Part shown: in pieces, positions 31,404 through 40,504 of the stretch | Layout of the letters: each line of letters starts with the position of its first letter | How positions within the stretch are numbered: the stretch's first letter is position 1 | Source of the DNA: Acetobacteraceae bacterium | Lineage (GTDB): Bacteria > Pseudomonadota > Alphaproteobacteria > Acetobacterales > Acetobacteraceae | Assembly: GCA_027487675.1 (NCBI GenBank) | Contig: JAIYDD010000190.1 | Span: 42,457 to 106,456 of the forward strand | Direction: 5' to 3' | Length of the DNA: 64,000 nucleotides | Position numbers and translations under genes: made by a program | The notes under the pieces: model-generated | The model's database searches: none | What the model saw: the letters and a program-made list of their open reading frames with translations, nothing else | Told to the model about the DNA's origin: nothing

Positions 31404-32918
31404 TCAGTTCCCCACCGCTTCTTCGGCCTTGGCCTTCGCGGCGCGCAGCTTGCGCTGGCGGTCGCGGAAGCCGGCCGGTTCCTCGGGCTTGCCCGCGAAG
31501 CCGTAGCCCGCGCGGTCGGGCGTGCCGACGCCTTCGAAGAAGGAGACCATGCGGGCGAAGCGCTCGCGGCCCTTGGTCTGGGCGGCGACGATGCCGGCCA
31601 TGGAGCCCGCGCCCATCGGCCCGAACAGCGGCCGGGCGCTCACCATGTTGGTGAAGTAGAGCGCAGGGATGCCGAGCTCCTTCGCCTTCTGCACCAGCGG
31701 GGTGGTGCCGAGCGCCAGGTCCGGCTTCGCGTCCAGCATGGCGTGGACGTCCTGCTCCAGGCTCGCGCGGTACTGCACATGCGTGCCGCGCGCTTCCAGC
31801 CATTCGCGGTCGGCGTCCGACCATTCGGTGCGCGGGCAGGCGGTGCCGACATAGGGCACCTCGGCGCCGGCTTCCGAGAGCAGGCGTGCCACCAGCAGCT
31901 CCGAACCTTCGTAGCCGGAGACGGTGATGCGCGCCTTGATCGGCGCGGCCGCCATCGCGGCCTTGATGGCGGGCAGCAGGCGGGCCTTGGCGGCATCCAG
32001 CGCCGCGGCAGGCACCTCGGCGGCCTTGGCGATCGCGTCCATCCAGGCGGCGGTGCCTTCCACGCCGACCGGGCCGGAGCCGACGATGGGACGGCCGGCT
32101 GCGCGGAATTCGCGGATGCTCGCGGTGTAGAAGGGATGCACGGCGGCCACCGCGACGCTGCCCAGCGCGCCGTAGAGGTCGCGCCATTCGCGCGCCGGCG
32201 TCGCGGGCGCCAGCTTCAGGCCCATCGGGCCCAGCAGCGCGCCGATGCCCATCGGGTCCGCCGGGAACAGCTCGCCCACCAGGGCGATGGTGCGGTCGCC
32301 ATCGACCATGTCGCGCGGGCGGGCAACGGGGCCCATCTCGGCTTCCGTGCGGGCGTAGCGCAGCATGGCGCCGGCCAGCACGTCCTTCGCTTCCGCATGC
32401 GTCGGCACGCCGAAGCCGGGGACATCGATGCCGATGACGCGGACGCCGTCGATCTGCTTCGGCAGCAGTTCGAGCGGCACGCCGGAGGCGGTGGGCACGC
32501 AGAGGTTGATCACGACGATGGCGTCGCATTCCTCCGGCTTGGCGGAGGCATGCACTGCGTCGCGGATGTCCTCGAACAGCTTGCCGGTGACCAGCGTCTC
32601 GGAGTTGAAGGGCACGTAGCCCACGCTGCGCCGCGCGCCGTAGAAATGGCTGGTGAAGGTCAGGCCGTACACGCAGCAGGCGCTTCCCGAGAGGATGGTC
32701 TGCACGCGCCGCATGCGCAGGCCGACGCGCAAGGACCCGAAGGCCGGGCACATGGATTGCGGCTGGTCGTGCGGGCCGCGCGGATAGTCGGCGGCCAGCT
32801 TGTCCATGACCTCCGACTTGCCGGCGGCCTTGGCGGCGGCGAGCATCGTCTCGCGCCCGCCATGGCAGCCGGAGCCGGCGGGCTCCTGCGGCACGGTGGT
32901 GGGGGGGAGCGTGTCCAT
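31404..32918 (-). CDS. bchY: Chlorophyllide a reductase subunit Y
   Basis: 504 residues from the ATG at 32918 ([21 protein letters not shown]). Nitrogenase-like alpha-type subunit. Conserved cysteines occur in [28 protein letters not shown] and [14 protein letters not shown], consistent with ligands of the Fe-S cluster shared with Bch[22 protein letters not shown] and [15 protein letters not shown]-like ends are typical. It partners with BchZ and BchX in chlorophyllide a reduction. It lies five bases after bchX. Confidence 0.97.
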   Translation of the reverse strand: MDTLPPTTVPQEPAGSGCHGGRETMLAAAKAAGKSEVMDKLAADYPRGPHDQPQSMCPAFGSLRVGLRMRRVQTILSGSACCVYGLTFTSHFYGARRSVGYVPFNSETLVTGKLFEDIRDAVHASAKPEECDAIVVINLCVPTASGVPLELLPKQIDGVRVIGIDVPGFGVPTHAEAKDVLAGAMLRYARTEAEMGPVARPRDMVDGDRTIALVGELFPADPMGIGALLGPMGLKLAPATPAREWRDLYGALGSVAVAAVHPFYTASIREFRAAGRPIVGSGPVGVEGTAAWMDAIAKAAEVPAAALDAAKARLLPAIKAAMAAAPIKARITVSGYEGSELLVARLLSEAGAEVPYVGTACPRTEWSDADREWLEARGTHVQYRASLEQDVHAMLDAKPDLALGTTPLVQKAKELGIPALYFTNMVSARPLFGPMGAGSMAGIVAAQTKGRERFARMVSFFEGVGTPDRAGYGFAGKPEEPAGFRDRQRKLRAAKAKAEEAVGN

Positions 32919-32923
32919 GGTGG

Positions 32924-33943
32924 TCAGGCGCCCTCGTAGACCACTTCGAGGGAGGGCTTGGTCAGCGTCTCGGCGGCGCACATGTCTTCCATGCTCGCCG
33001 GCTGCAGCACCACGTTGCGGCCGACCGCCTCGCCCTTGAACAGGCCGAGCAGCGCATCCTGGGTCAGCGGCTTCGGGCGCATCGGGGGCGCTTCGGCCAC
33101 CTGCACGCCGAGCGCCGCGAACAGCGCGCCCCATTCGCTCTCGGGCCGGCCGATGATCTCGTAGTTCGCCGACTTGCGGCGGATGTCCTCGTGCGCCGGG
33201 ATCGAGGCCAGCACGGGGATGCCGGCGGCCTCCGCGAACGCTGCCGCTTCGCCGGTGCCGTCATCCTTGTTGATCACCAGGCCGGCGACGCCGACATTGC
33301 CGCCGAGCTTGCGGAAATACTCCACCGCCGAGCAGACATTGTTGGCGACGTAGAGGCTCTGCAGGTCGTTCGATCCGACGACGATCACCTTCTGGCACAT
33401 GTCGCGGGCGATCGGCAGGCCGAAGCCGCCGCAGACCACGTCGCCCAGGAAGTCGAGCAGCACGAAGTCGAAATCCCAGCTGTGGAAGCCGAGCTTCTCC
33501 ATCAGCTCGAAGCCGTGGATGATGCCGCGCCCGCCGCAGCCGCGGCCGACCTCGGGCCCGCCAAGCTCCATCGCGAAGACGCCGTCGCGCTTGAAGCAGA
33601 CATCGCCGATCTGCACCGCCTCGCCGGCGGCCTTCTTGCGGCTGCTGGTCTCGATGATGGTGGGGCAGGCCTTGCCGCCGAACAGCAGGCTGGTCGTGTC
33701 GCTTTTCGGGTCGCAGCCGATGAGCAGCACGCGCTTGCCCTGCTGCGCCATCATGTAGCTGAGGTTCGCCAGCGTGAAGGACTTGCCGATGCCGCCCTTG
33801 CCGTAGATCGCGATGATCTGCGTCTGCTTCTTCGCGGGCGTGGTGGCCACGGGGTCAGGTTCCTGCGCCGCTTCCTGGCGCAAGCGGTCGGCCTGGCTGG
33901 CCAGCGGCGTCTTGTTCGGCGGGAACCCGGCAGGTGCGTTCAT
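32924..33943 (-). CDS. bchX: Chlorophyllide a reductase iron protein
   Basis: 339 residues from the ATG at 33943, overlapping the bchC stop (ATGA). NifH-like ATPase: P-loop [16 protein letters not shown] near residue 47, [16 protein letters not shown], and cluster cysteines in [12 protein letters not shown] and [15 protein letters not shown] that bridge a [4Fe-4S] between two protomers. It donates electrons with ATP hydrolysis to BchYZ. Distinguished from BchL by [11 protein letters not shown] and the longer N-terminus. Confidence 0.97.
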   Translation of the reverse strand: MNAPAGFPPNKTPLASQADRLRQEAAQEPDPVATTPAKKQTQIIAIYGKGGIGKSFTLANLSYMMAQQGKRVLLIGCDPKSDTTSLLFGGKACPTIIETSSRKKAAGEAVQIGDVCFKRDGVFAMELGGPEVGRGCGGRGIIHGFELMEKLGFHSWDFDFVLLDFLGDVVCGGFGLPIARDMCQKVIVVGSNDLQSLYVANNVCSAVEYFRKLGGNVGVAGLVINKDDGTGEAAAFAEAAGIPVLASIPAHEDIRRKSANYEIIGRPESEWGALFAALGVQVAEAPPMRPKPLTQDALLGLFKGEAVGRNVVLQPASMEDMCAAETLTKPSLEVVYEGA

Positions 33944-34896
33944 TGCTGTCTCCTCCAGTCGAGGACCATTTTCAGGCAACCCGGATCGTTGAAGGCCGTC
34001 CGGTAGGCGTCAGGCGCGGCGGTCGCGTCCTGGCGATGGGTGATCAGGCCGTCGAGCGCGAGGGCGCCGCCCTCGATCAAGGCGCGCACGGCGTGCAGGT
34101 CGGGCTCGCGCCATTCGGCGGCGATCCGGATCCGCGCTTCGCGCATGAAGGCGGGCGGGAAGGCGAAGGAGAGCGGCGCGCTGTAGAAGCCGGCCAGCAC
34201 CACCTCGCCGCCCGGCGCGAGCCGCGCGATCAGCGCATCCAGCAGCGTCGGGTCGCCGCTGACGTCGCAGATGCAGCGGTAGTCGCGCCGCGCATCGGCA
34301 TCGGGGTCGAGCACCGGATAGCCCTGCGCGCCGCCGGCGCGGTCGGGGTTGCGTTCCCACACCGTGGGCGGCGCTCCGCCGGCGGCCAGCACCAGGCGGG
34401 CGATCAGCCGGCCCAGCACGCCATGGCCGACGATCAGGTCGGGCAGCACCGAATGGGGGGCGGCGATGGCGTGCCGCGCGGTGGCGGCGAGCGCCAGCAG
34501 CACGCCGTCGGCGCCGAGATCCTCGGCGATCGGGAAGGCCTTCGCGCCGGGCACCACCAGCCGCCGCGCGGCGCCGCCGAACAGGCCGTGCACCTTCACG
34601 CCATCGCGGTCGCCGAAGCAGCGGGCACCGGGGACGAAGACGAATTCGCCCTCCCGCCGGCCGCTCTCCGTGCCGGCCCGCGTCACGCGGCCGACCGATT
34701 CGTAGCCGGGCACCAGCGGGTAGCCCATGCCCGGGAAGGGCGGCATGCGGCCGGTGAACAGCAGGCGTTCCGTGCCGGTGCTGATGCCGCTCCAGGCGAT
34801 GTCCACGACGACGTCCTGCTCGCCGGGGGGCGAGAGCTCGAGCCGGCTGAGCGCAAGGCGCTCCGGCGCTTCCAGGACGACAGCAACGGTGTCCAC
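33940..34896 (-). CDS. bchC: Bacteriochlorophyllide a dehydrogenase
   Basis: 318 residues, zinc-type medium-chain dehydrogenase family. It has [32 protein letters not shown] near residue 38, [28 protein letters not shown], and a Rossmann turn [21 protein letters not shown]. It oxidises the C3-hydroxyethyl of 3-hydroxyethyl bacteriochlorophyllide a to acetyl. The PpsR operator at 34948 lies 52 bp upstream with a TTGACA in it, so bchC has its own promoter within the crtEF-bchCXYZ-puf superoperon. Confidence 0.96.
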   Translation of the reverse strand: MDTVAVVLEAPERLALSRLELSPPGEQDVVVDIAWSGISTGTERLLFTGRMPPFPGMGYPLVPGYESVGRVTRAGTESGRREGEFVFVPGARCFGDRDGVKVHGLFGGAARRLVVPGAKAFPIAEDLGADGVLLALAATARHAIAAPHSVLPDLIVGHGVLGRLIARLVLAAGGAPPTVWERNPDRAGGAQGYPVLDPDADARRDYRCICDVSGDPTLLDALIARLAPGGEVVLAGFYSAPLSFAFPPAFMREARIRIAAEWREPDLHAVRALIEGGALALDGLITHRQDATAAPDAYRTAFNDPGCLKMVLDWRRQQ

Positions 34897-34947
34897 TTGG
34901 ACTTCCCTGTTAACCCAATATCGTCAGGGTAGCCTGACACAGATAAG

Positions 34948-34965
34948 TGTCAAGCAAAACTGACA
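34948..34965. promoter_or_regulatory. PpsR operator upstream of bchC
   Basis: Perfect TGT-N12-ACA (TGTCAAGCAAAACTGACA) with extended TGTCA/TGACA arms, between crtF and bchC. The minus strand reads TTGACA across its right-hand half, a good -35 element, so repressor binding would block the promoter. A second inverted pair, TGACAC-AGATAA-GTGTCA, overlaps it. Confidence 0.85.
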
Positions 34966-34973
34966 GCTTTTCG

Positions 34974-36131
34974 TCAAGCGGCGGCGACATCGGCCACCAT
35001 CACCCGCACCAGCAGCGGCGTGCGCGTCGGCAGCAGGCGCGGCCGGGCGAAGCCGGCGGCCTGCAGCATCGCGGCGTATTCCTCCGGCCGGCGCGGCCGG
35101 CCGCGGCCCATGGCCAGCAGGTAGAAGCCGAAATAGGCCTCCCCGACTGGCTCGGCGCCGGGCGTGCCGGCCATGGGCTCGGCGACCAGCAGGCGGGCGC
35201 CGGCGGGCATGGCAGCGCTCAGGCGGGCGAGCAGGGCGCGCACAACCTCGTCGTCATGGTCGTGCAGCACGCGCACCAGGCTCACCAGGTCGGCGCCCGG
35301 CGGGAACGGGTCTTGGGTGAAATCGCCGCCATGGGCGGTGGCGCGGGCCGCGAGCCCGGCGGCCGCGAATCGGGCACGCCCCTGCTCGGCGACCGCGGGC
35401 AGGTCGAACAGCATCAGGCGAAGCTGCGGCGCGGCGCGCGCGACGGCGGCCAGGAACGCCCCGCTGCCGCCGCCGACATCGAGCAGGCAGCGATGCGCGG
35501 CGAAGCCGTAGGCGGCGATGACTTCCTCGGCCACCATGGGCTGGGAGGCGGCCATCAGCGCCGTGTAGTCGGCCGTACGCGCGGGATCGAGCGCCCCTGG
35601 CCGGTCGGCGCCGGCATAGGCCCAGTAGCCGGAGAGCGCGTTGCCGCCCCTCTCCCGCCGCAGCATCGCGACCGGATCGGCCAGGTCGGCGTAGAGCAGC
35701 GCGTGGTGCTCCACCATCGCGCCGATGCCCGGGTTGCCGATCATCGCGGCCCCGAGCTTGCCGAGCGCCCAGCGCCCGTCGTCGCGCAGCAGCAGCAGGT
35801 CGAGCGAGGCGGCGGCGGACAGCAGCCGCAGCGCGCCTTCCTCCGGCATATCAAGGCGCCTTGCCAGCGCCGTGGTGTCCTGCGGGCCGGATTCGTGCAG
35901 CAGGTCGAACAGCCTGAGCCGCACGCAGGCCAGCAGCACCTGCGAATAGACGAAGCCCGCGCAGAGGTCGAAGAGCTGCCGCGCCCGCTTCCGCGCGAAG
36001 GGCCGCGTCAGCGGGAAGCGCGTGGCCTGGCGGCGGAATTCCGGGGAGGCGGTCAGCCGGTCCCGCCAGGCGCGGAAGCGGTCGCGCCAGCTTTCGGGCA
36101 CGGGACCGGATGCGGGCAGCGAGGCGCTCAT
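34974..36131 (-). CDS. crtF: Hydroxyneurosporene O-methyltransferase
   Basis: 385 residues from the ATG at 36131, overlapping the crtE stop (ATGA); the 518-residue track ORF is too long. A plant-type O-methyltransferase fold: N-terminal dimerisation domain (GFVYSQVLLACVRLRLFDLLHE), SAM motif CLLDVGGGSGAFLAAVARAAP near residue 215, LFDLPAVAEQGRARF, GGDFTQDPFPPGADLVSLVRVLHDHDD. It methylates the 1-hydroxy group of carotenoids to the methoxy group of spirilloxanthin. It is second in the superoperon. Confidence 0.95.
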   Translation of the reverse strand: MSASLPASGPVPESWRDRFRAWRDRLTASPEFRRQATRFPLTRPFARKRARQLFDLCAGFVYSQVLLACVRLRLFDLLHESGPQDTTALARRLDMPEEGALRLLSAAASLDLLLLRDDGRWALGKLGAAMIGNPGIGAMVEHHALLYADLADPVAMLRRERGGNALSGYWAYAGADRPGALDPARTADYTALMAASQPMVAEEVIAAYGFAAHRCLLDVGGGSGAFLAAVARAAPQLRLMLFDLPAVAEQGRARFAAAGLAARATAHGGDFTQDPFPPGADLVSLVRVLHDHDDEVVRALLARLSAAMPAGARLLVAEPMAGTPGAEPVGEAYFGFYLLAMGRGRPRRPEEYAAMLQAAGFARPRLLPTRTPLLVRVMVADVAAA

Positions 36132-36997
36132 GCGGCGGTGGCGAGCTTCCGCGGCACCAGGCGCTGCGCCTCGGCCAGCATGACGGCGCGCAGCACGCCC
36201 TGGCCTGGGCAGTCGGGGATGGCGGCGACCGCGGCCTCGCTCAGCGTGCGCAGCCGCGCCACCGCGCCCTGCAGGCCGAGCTCGATCACCGCGCTCGGCC
36301 GGCCGAGCGCCTTGTCGCGGCCGACCGGCTTGCCGATGGTCGCCTCGTCCTCCACCGCGTCGCGGAGGTCGTCGGCCACCTGGTAGGCCTCGCCCAGCCG
36401 GTCGCCGAGCAGGCGCCAGGCCTCGGGCTCCGGGTGCCCCGACGCGGCGGCGCCGGCGACGCAGGCGGCGGCGAACAGCGCGCCGGTCTTCTGGCGGTGG
36501 TAGTCGGACATGTCGGCGCGGGGCTCGCATTCCCAGGCCTGCCCAGCGACGATGCCGAAGGGCACGCCGACGCCGTCGCCCACCGCGATCAGCACCGCCG
36601 GCACGCGGTCCGGCGCGCAGGGCGCGGCGCGCGCCACGGTCTGGAAGGCCAGCACGATCAGCGCATCGCCGGCCAGCACCGCCAGCGGCACGCCGAAGGC
36701 GCGGTGCACGCTGGGCTTGCCGCGCCGCGTCTCGGCATCGTCGAAGCAGGGCATGTCGTCATGCACCAGGCTCGCGCAGTGCAGCAGCTCGATCGAGGCG
36801 GCGGCGGCCGAGGCCAGGGCCGGCTTGTCGTCCCCGCAGGCCATGGCGACGGCCAGCGTCAGCCGCGGGCGGATGCGCGCGCCCTTGGGGAAGACGGCGT
36901 GGCGCAGCGCGGCGGAAAGGCGGGGCGGCGCGCCCGCGGCTTCCGCCGTCAGCACCGCATCGGCCAGCGTCGTCTCGATGCGCGTCGCGGTGTCCAT
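36128..36997 (-). CDS. crtE: Geranylgeranyl diphosphate synthase
   Basis: 289-residue trans-prenyltransferase. First Asp-rich motif VHDDMPCFDD near residue 81, second motif QVADDLRD near residue 213, and the basic KGARIRPRLTL near residue 38 that binds diphosphate. It makes GGPP for carotenoids and the bacteriochlorophyll tail. It is the promoter-proximal gene of crtEF-bchCXYZ-pufBALMC. Two perfect PpsR operators lie 60-125 bp upstream, in a space shared with the divergent DUF2189 gene. Confidence 0.96.
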   Translation of the reverse strand: MDTATRIETTLADAVLTAEAAGAPPRLSAALRHAVFPKGARIRPRLTLAVAMACGDDKPALASAAAASIELLHCASLVHDDMPCFDDAETRRGKPSVHRAFGVPLAVLAGDALIVLAFQTVARAAPCAPDRVPAVLIAVGDGVGVPFGIVAGQAWECEPRADMSDYHRQKTGALFAAACVAGAAASGHPEPEAWRLLGDRLGEAYQVADDLRDAVEDEATIGKPVGRDKALGRPSAVIELGLQGAVARLRTLSEAAVAAIPDCPGQGVLRAVMLAEAQRLVPRKLATAA

Positions 36998-37059
36998 GCG
37001 TGTCCTCGCCGGAAGTGCTGGCGGGACGGCGAGTGTCGTCCTGCCTTGTCACTTCGGAC

Positions 37060-37077
37060 TGTCAATCTTTCCTGACA
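37060..37077. promoter_or_regulatory. PpsR operator 1 upstream of crtE
   Basis: Perfect TGT-N12-ACA (TGTCAATCTTTCCTGACA). The minus strand again reads TTGACA at one end, as a -35 for crtE. Confidence 0.85.
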
Positions 37078-37102
37078 GCCAAGTCAACCGCTTTTCGCAG
37101 CC

Positions 37103-37120
37103 TGTCAGGCAGGACTCACA
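37103..37120. promoter_or_regulatory. PpsR operator 2 in the crtE-DUF2189 gap
   Basis: Perfect TGT-N12-ACA (TGTCAGGCAGGACTCACA), 43 bp centre-to-centre (about four helical turns) from operator 1. Paired sites on one helix face suit cooperative binding of PpsR tetramers. It is about 100 bp from the DUF2189 start and may affect it too. Confidence 0.8.
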
Positions 37121-37217
37121 ATCCCGGCATCGCGCAACGCCGCCCTGCCCCGGCGCACCACATCCGTATGACGGGCGCCGCCCTCGGGGCCCGCACCAGG
37201 CGGAAGCGGAGGAAGCG

Positions 37218-38000
37218 ATGGCGGAGACCATGATCCATGCCGGCGCGGAAGCCGGCACGGAGGCCCAGGTGCGCAGGATCGGGCTCGGCGACCTGGGCGT
37301 GGCGCTGCGGCGCGGGTGGGAGGATTTCCTGGCGGCGCCGACGCAGCTTGCCTTCCTCGGCATCCTCTACCCGGTGGTCGGGCTGCTGGCGGCGACGCTG
37401 TCCTCGGGCGGGGAGGTTATCCACCTGCTCTACCCGATGGCGGCGGGCTTCGCGCTGGTCGGCCCCATCGCCGCGCTCGGGCTCTACGAGATCAGCCGGC
37501 GGCGCGAGCGCGGCGAACCGGCGCGCTGGAAGGATGCCTTCCGCGTGTTCGGCTCGCCGGCGATCGGGCCGATCCTGTTGCTCGGCCTGGGGCTGCTGGC
37601 GGTGTTCGTGGCCTGGCTGTGGGCGGCGCATGCCATCTTCGCCGGCACCATCGGACGGCTGCCGTCCGGCATCCCGCTGGGCGAGGCGCTGTTCGGCACG
37701 GCGGAAGGCTGGCGGCTGGTCTGGCTGGGCAATCTGGTGGGCTTCGCCTTCGCGGCCTTCGTGCTGGTGACCACGGCGATCTCCTTCCCGATGCTTCTGG
37801 ACCGGGATGGCGGGGTGGGCCCGGCGGTGGCGACCTCCGTGCGGGCCTTCGTGCGGAACCCGGTGCCGATGGCGGCCTGGGGGCTGGTGGTCGCGGCGCT
37901 CGTGGTGCTGGGCTCGATCCCGCTGCTCATCGGGCTGGCCGTGGTGGTGCCGGTGCTGGGGCATGCGACCTGGCATCTGTATCGGCTGGTGGTGTCGTAG
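37218..38000 (+). CDS. DUF2189 membrane protein
   Basis: 260 residues from the ATG at 37218, with GGAGGAAGCG directly upstream. About six membrane segments: TQLAFLGILYPVVGLLAATL, LLYPMAAGFALVGPIAALGLYEISRR, GPILLLGLGLLAVFVAWLWAAHAIF, LGNLVGFAFAAFVLVTTAISFPMLL, PMAAWGLVVAALVVLGSIPLLIGLAVVVPVLGHATWHLYR. The RWEDF-like start and GPIAALGLYEISRRRERGE are characteristic of DUF2189, found near cytochrome oxidase or photosynthesis genes, with no known reaction. Being inside the PGC and facing the crtE operators, it may be PpsR-controlled. Confidence 0.8.
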   Translation: MAETMIHAGAEAGTEAQVRRIGLGDLGVALRRGWEDFLAAPTQLAFLGILYPVVGLLAATLSSGGEVIHLLYPMAAGFALVGPIAALGLYEISRRRERGEPARWKDAFRVFGSPAIGPILLLGLGLLAVFVAWLWAAHAIFAGTIGRLPSGIPLGEALFGTAEGWRLVWLGNLVGFAFAAFVLVTTAISFPMLLDRDGGVGPAVATSVRAFVRNPVPMAAWGLVVAALVVLGSIPLLIGLAVVVPVLGHATWHLYRLVVS

Positions 38001-38020
38001 GGGGCTGAGGCAGAGCCCCC
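38001..38020. terminator. Hairpin after the DUF2189 gene
   Basis: GGGGCT-GAGGCAG-AGCCCC begins at the stop codon, between the tails of the DUF2189 gene (+) and bchJ (-). No T-run follows. Confidence 0.45.
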
Positions 38021-38065
38021 ACCCGGCCACGCTCCGCAACAGCGGGGGAGGGGAAGGAACGGGGG

Positions 38066-38668
38066 CTACCAGCGGATCTCGAAGACGCAGGCGGGATCGC
38101 CACGGGCTTCGCAGGCGGCTTCCGTCACCGCGGCACGGCGGCTGACCAGGGCGCGGAACAGGGTCTCGAATGTGGCGGCGTAGTAGCCGCAGACCGGCGT
38201 GGCGGATTGGCCCGCCCGCGCGATCGGGCCGCCCGCGATCTCGAGCCGCAGCGGGCGGCCCGGCAGCACGCGGAAGCGGCCGCTGCCGGCGAAGGTCCAG
38301 GCATGCGCGCCGATCGCCCGCAGCAGCAGCCGCGCCGCCGGCCAGGGCGGCAGCAGGCGCAGCAGCCACTGCACGGGGCGGGGGATGCGGTGCGCCAGCA
38401 GATACAGCGCGGTCAGCCGCCCCGCCTCGCGCGAGGCGGCATCGGCTTCGGCCTCGCCGAGGCTGGCGCGGGTCGCGCGGTGCAGCGCCGTCACCTCCGC
38501 TTCCGGCACCATCCGGCCGGGCGCGGCGAGCAGATGCGCGGCGAGCCCCGCTTCCGCGAAGATCCGCGCGGTCCGGTCGGTGCCGAACCGCGCTTCCAGC
38601 GCTTCCGCCATCCGGGTGATGGCGTTCGGGCCGATGCGGCCGCAGGATTCGGCGATGCCGACATCCAT
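38066..38668 (-). CDS. bchJ: BchJ (4-vinyl reductase domain protein)
   Basis: 200 residues, the usual length. A V4R-type fold: IGPNAITRMAEALEARFG near residue 12, PVQWLLRLLPPWPAARLLLRAI, and a C-terminal CEARGDPACVFEIRW, typical of the V4R end. BchJ was first linked to C8-vinyl reduction of protochlorophyllide; later work assigns that reaction mostly to BciA/BciB and suggests BchJ assists substrate delivery to the cyclase. It lies six bases downstream of bchE. Confidence 0.93.
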   Translation of the reverse strand: MDVGIAESCGRIGPNAITRMAEALEARFGTDRTARIFAEAGLAAHLLAAPGRMVPEAEVTALHRATRASLGEAEADAASREAGRLTALYLLAHRIPRPVQWLLRLLPPWPAARLLLRAIGAHAWTFAGSGRFRVLPGRPLRLEIAGGPIARAGQSATPVCGYYAATFETLFRALVSRRAAVTEAACEARGDPACVFEIRW

Positions 38669-38674
38669 CGGCGG

Positions 38675-40411
38675 TCAGTCCCGCGGCGGCGCCTGCACGC
38701 CTTCCGGCAGCTGCTGCGTGCCGCCGCCGGAGAGCTTGGCGGCGACCGCGGCAGGCGGGGCGGCGCGGTCCATCTGCTCCTCGGTCAGCTGCTCGGTACC
38801 GCCGCCGCAGGCCTTGGCGGCGAGGGCCGATTGCGACGCCGCATCGGCATTCGCCTTGTCGAGCTTCGCCTTCGGCCGGTGCATGGTCTTCCACATCGCG
38901 TTGTGCGGCACGGCAGCGGCCTTGCGCTGGTCGAAGGTACGGGCCTCGTCGAAGTGGAAATCGACGTTCTTCTTGGTCTGCGGGCCCCAGTAGCCGACCT
39001 TGCCCAGATCGTAGAAGGTGCGCTGCACGCCCGACTTCAGGAAGGCCTTGAGGCAACCCAGCAGGTAGCTGCGCCGCCGCCTGTCGCGGGTCCACGGATA
39101 TTCGAGGAAGGCCTTGCGCATGTAGAAGCGGCGGTAGTTGGCCATGGTGCGATCCAGCAGGGTCGCGCGGTCCATCGCCTCCGGCTTCATGATCGGCGTG
39201 ACGAAGTTGTACTTGGAGAAATCGAAGACCTCGACCTTGTCGCCCAGCTCCTTGAACAGGTCGCTGAACGGCCAGGGCGTGTACATCGCCCAGTTCGCCA
39301 TGTCCGGGTTCCAGTCCCGGGCCATGTTGTAGGTCTCCTCCAGCGTCTCCACCGTCTCGTTCTCCAGGCCGACGATGAACTGCGCCTCGGAGACGATGCC
39401 GGCGGCCTTCAGCAGCTGGATGGCCTTCTTGTTCTGCGCGACGGTGGTTTCCTTGTTGAAGCGGTCGAGCTTCAGCTGCGCGGCGGCCTCGGTGCCGAGC
39501 GAGATGTGGACCAGCCCCGCCTTTCGGTAGAAGGGCAGCAGCGCCTCATCCCGCAAAATGTCGGTGACGCGGGTGTTTATGCCCCATTGCACCTTGTCGG
39601 GCAGGCCGCGGTCAATCAGCTCCTGGCAGAACTCGACGAACTTCTTCTTGTGTATCGTCGGTTCCTCGTCGGCCAGGATGAAGAAGCCGACATCGTGCTT
39701 CTCGACCAGCTCCTGGATCTCGTCCACCACCTTCTTGGGGTCGCGCACGCGGTAGTCGCGCCAGAACATCCACTGGCTGCAGAAGCTGCAGGTGAAGGGG
39801 CAGCCGCGCGCCATGTTGGGGATGGCCACGCGCCGGCCGGTCGGGATGTAGAGGTAGTTCTTCCAGTCCAGGATGCCCCAGTCGGGCTTGATCTTCTCCA
39901 GGTCCTTGATGGGGGGCGCGGCCGGCGTCGCCACCACCTGCTCGCCATCCAGGAAGGCGATGCCCTTCACCGTGCCGCGTTCCTGCTGCCAGCGCCCGTC
40001 ATCGACGCAGCGCACCAGGTCGAGGAAGACCTGCTCCCCCTCCCCGCGCACCACGGCGTCGATCCAGGGGGCTTCCGTCAGCACCTGCTGGTACATGAAG
40101 GTGCCATGGATGCCGCCCAGCACCGTCACCGCCTCGGGGCAGGTGGCCTTGGCCAGCTTCAGCAGCGCCTCCGCCTCGTAGATCGCGGGCGTGATGGCGG
40201 TGGCGCCGATCACGTCGGGCTTCAGCGCGCGCAGGGCGTCGGCCACCTGGTCATGCGTCAGGCGGTTGGTCATGGCGTCGATGAAGGTGATGTCGGCGTA
40301 GCCGTCGTTCTTCAGGTAGCCGGCGAGGTAGGCCACCCAGGCCGGCGGCCAGTTGCCCGCGATCTCGGCGCCGCCGGAATGGTAGTTCGGGTGGATCAAA
40401 ACGATGCGCAT
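38675..40411 (-). CDS. bchE: Anaerobic Mg-protoporphyrin IX monomethyl ester cyclase
   Basis: 578-residue radical SAM protein. N-terminal cobalamin-binding-like domain ([17 protein letters not shown]...[16 protein letters not shown]), then the cluster motif [15 protein letters not shown] near residue 205, [19 protein letters not shown] and [10 protein letters not shown]-type strands. It makes the isocyclic E ring with water-derived oxygen, without O2. The tail (about residue 525 on) holds two similar copies of AAK-GGGT-QL-E about 28 residues apart, not needed for the catalytic domains. The aerobic counterpart AcsF is also present. A possible FnrL site lies upstream. Confidence 0.97.
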   Translation of the reverse strand: MRIVLIHPNYHSGGAEIAGNWPPAWVAYLAGYLKNDGYADITFIDAMTNRLTHDQVADALRALKPDVIGATAITPAIYEAEALLKLAKATCPEAVTVLGGIHGTFMYQQVLTEAPWIDAVVRGEGEQVFLDLVRCVDDGRWQQERGTVKGIAFLDGEQVVATPAAPPIKDLEKIKPDWGILDWKNYLYIPTGRRVAIPNMARGCPFTCSFCSQWMFWRDYRVRDPKKVVDEIQELVEKHDVGFFILADEEPTIHKKKFVEFCQELIDRGLPDKVQWGINTRVTDILRDEALLPFYRKAGLVHISLGTEAAAQLKLDRFNKETTVAQNKKAIQLLKAAGIVSEAQFIVGLENETVETLEETYNMARDWNPDMANWAMYTPWPFSDLFKELGDKVEVFDFSKYNFVTPIMKPEAMDRATLLDRTMANYRRFYMRKAFLEYPWTRDRRRRSYLLGCLKAFLKSGVQRTFYDLGKVGYWGPQTKKNVDFHFDEARTFDQRKAAAVPHNAMWKTMHRPKAKLDKANADAASQSALAAKACGGGTEQLTEEQMDRAAPPAAVAAKLSGGGTQQLPEGVQAPPRD

Positions 40412-40476
40412 CGGACGCTCCCGCCGGCACGCGCCGGAACGGAGGTCAGCTTCGCGCCGATCGGCGCCGCGCTGCC

Positions 40477-40490
40477 TTGATGTGTGGCAA
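40477..40490. promoter_or_regulatory. Possible FnrL site upstream of bchE
   Basis: TTGAT-GTGT-GGCAA matches 8 of 10 bases of the FNR consensus TTGATNNNNATCAA, 66 bp before bchE. FnrL control of the anaerobic cyclase is known in Rhodobacter, which makes this weak match plausible. Confidence 0.35.
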
Positions 40491-40504
40491 CCCGTCCTGA
40501 CAGT

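Noticed and set aside
40483-40502. TGT-N14-ACA upstream of bchE as a PpsR site
   Set aside because: The spacer is 14, not 12 bases; PpsR sites are strict in spacing.
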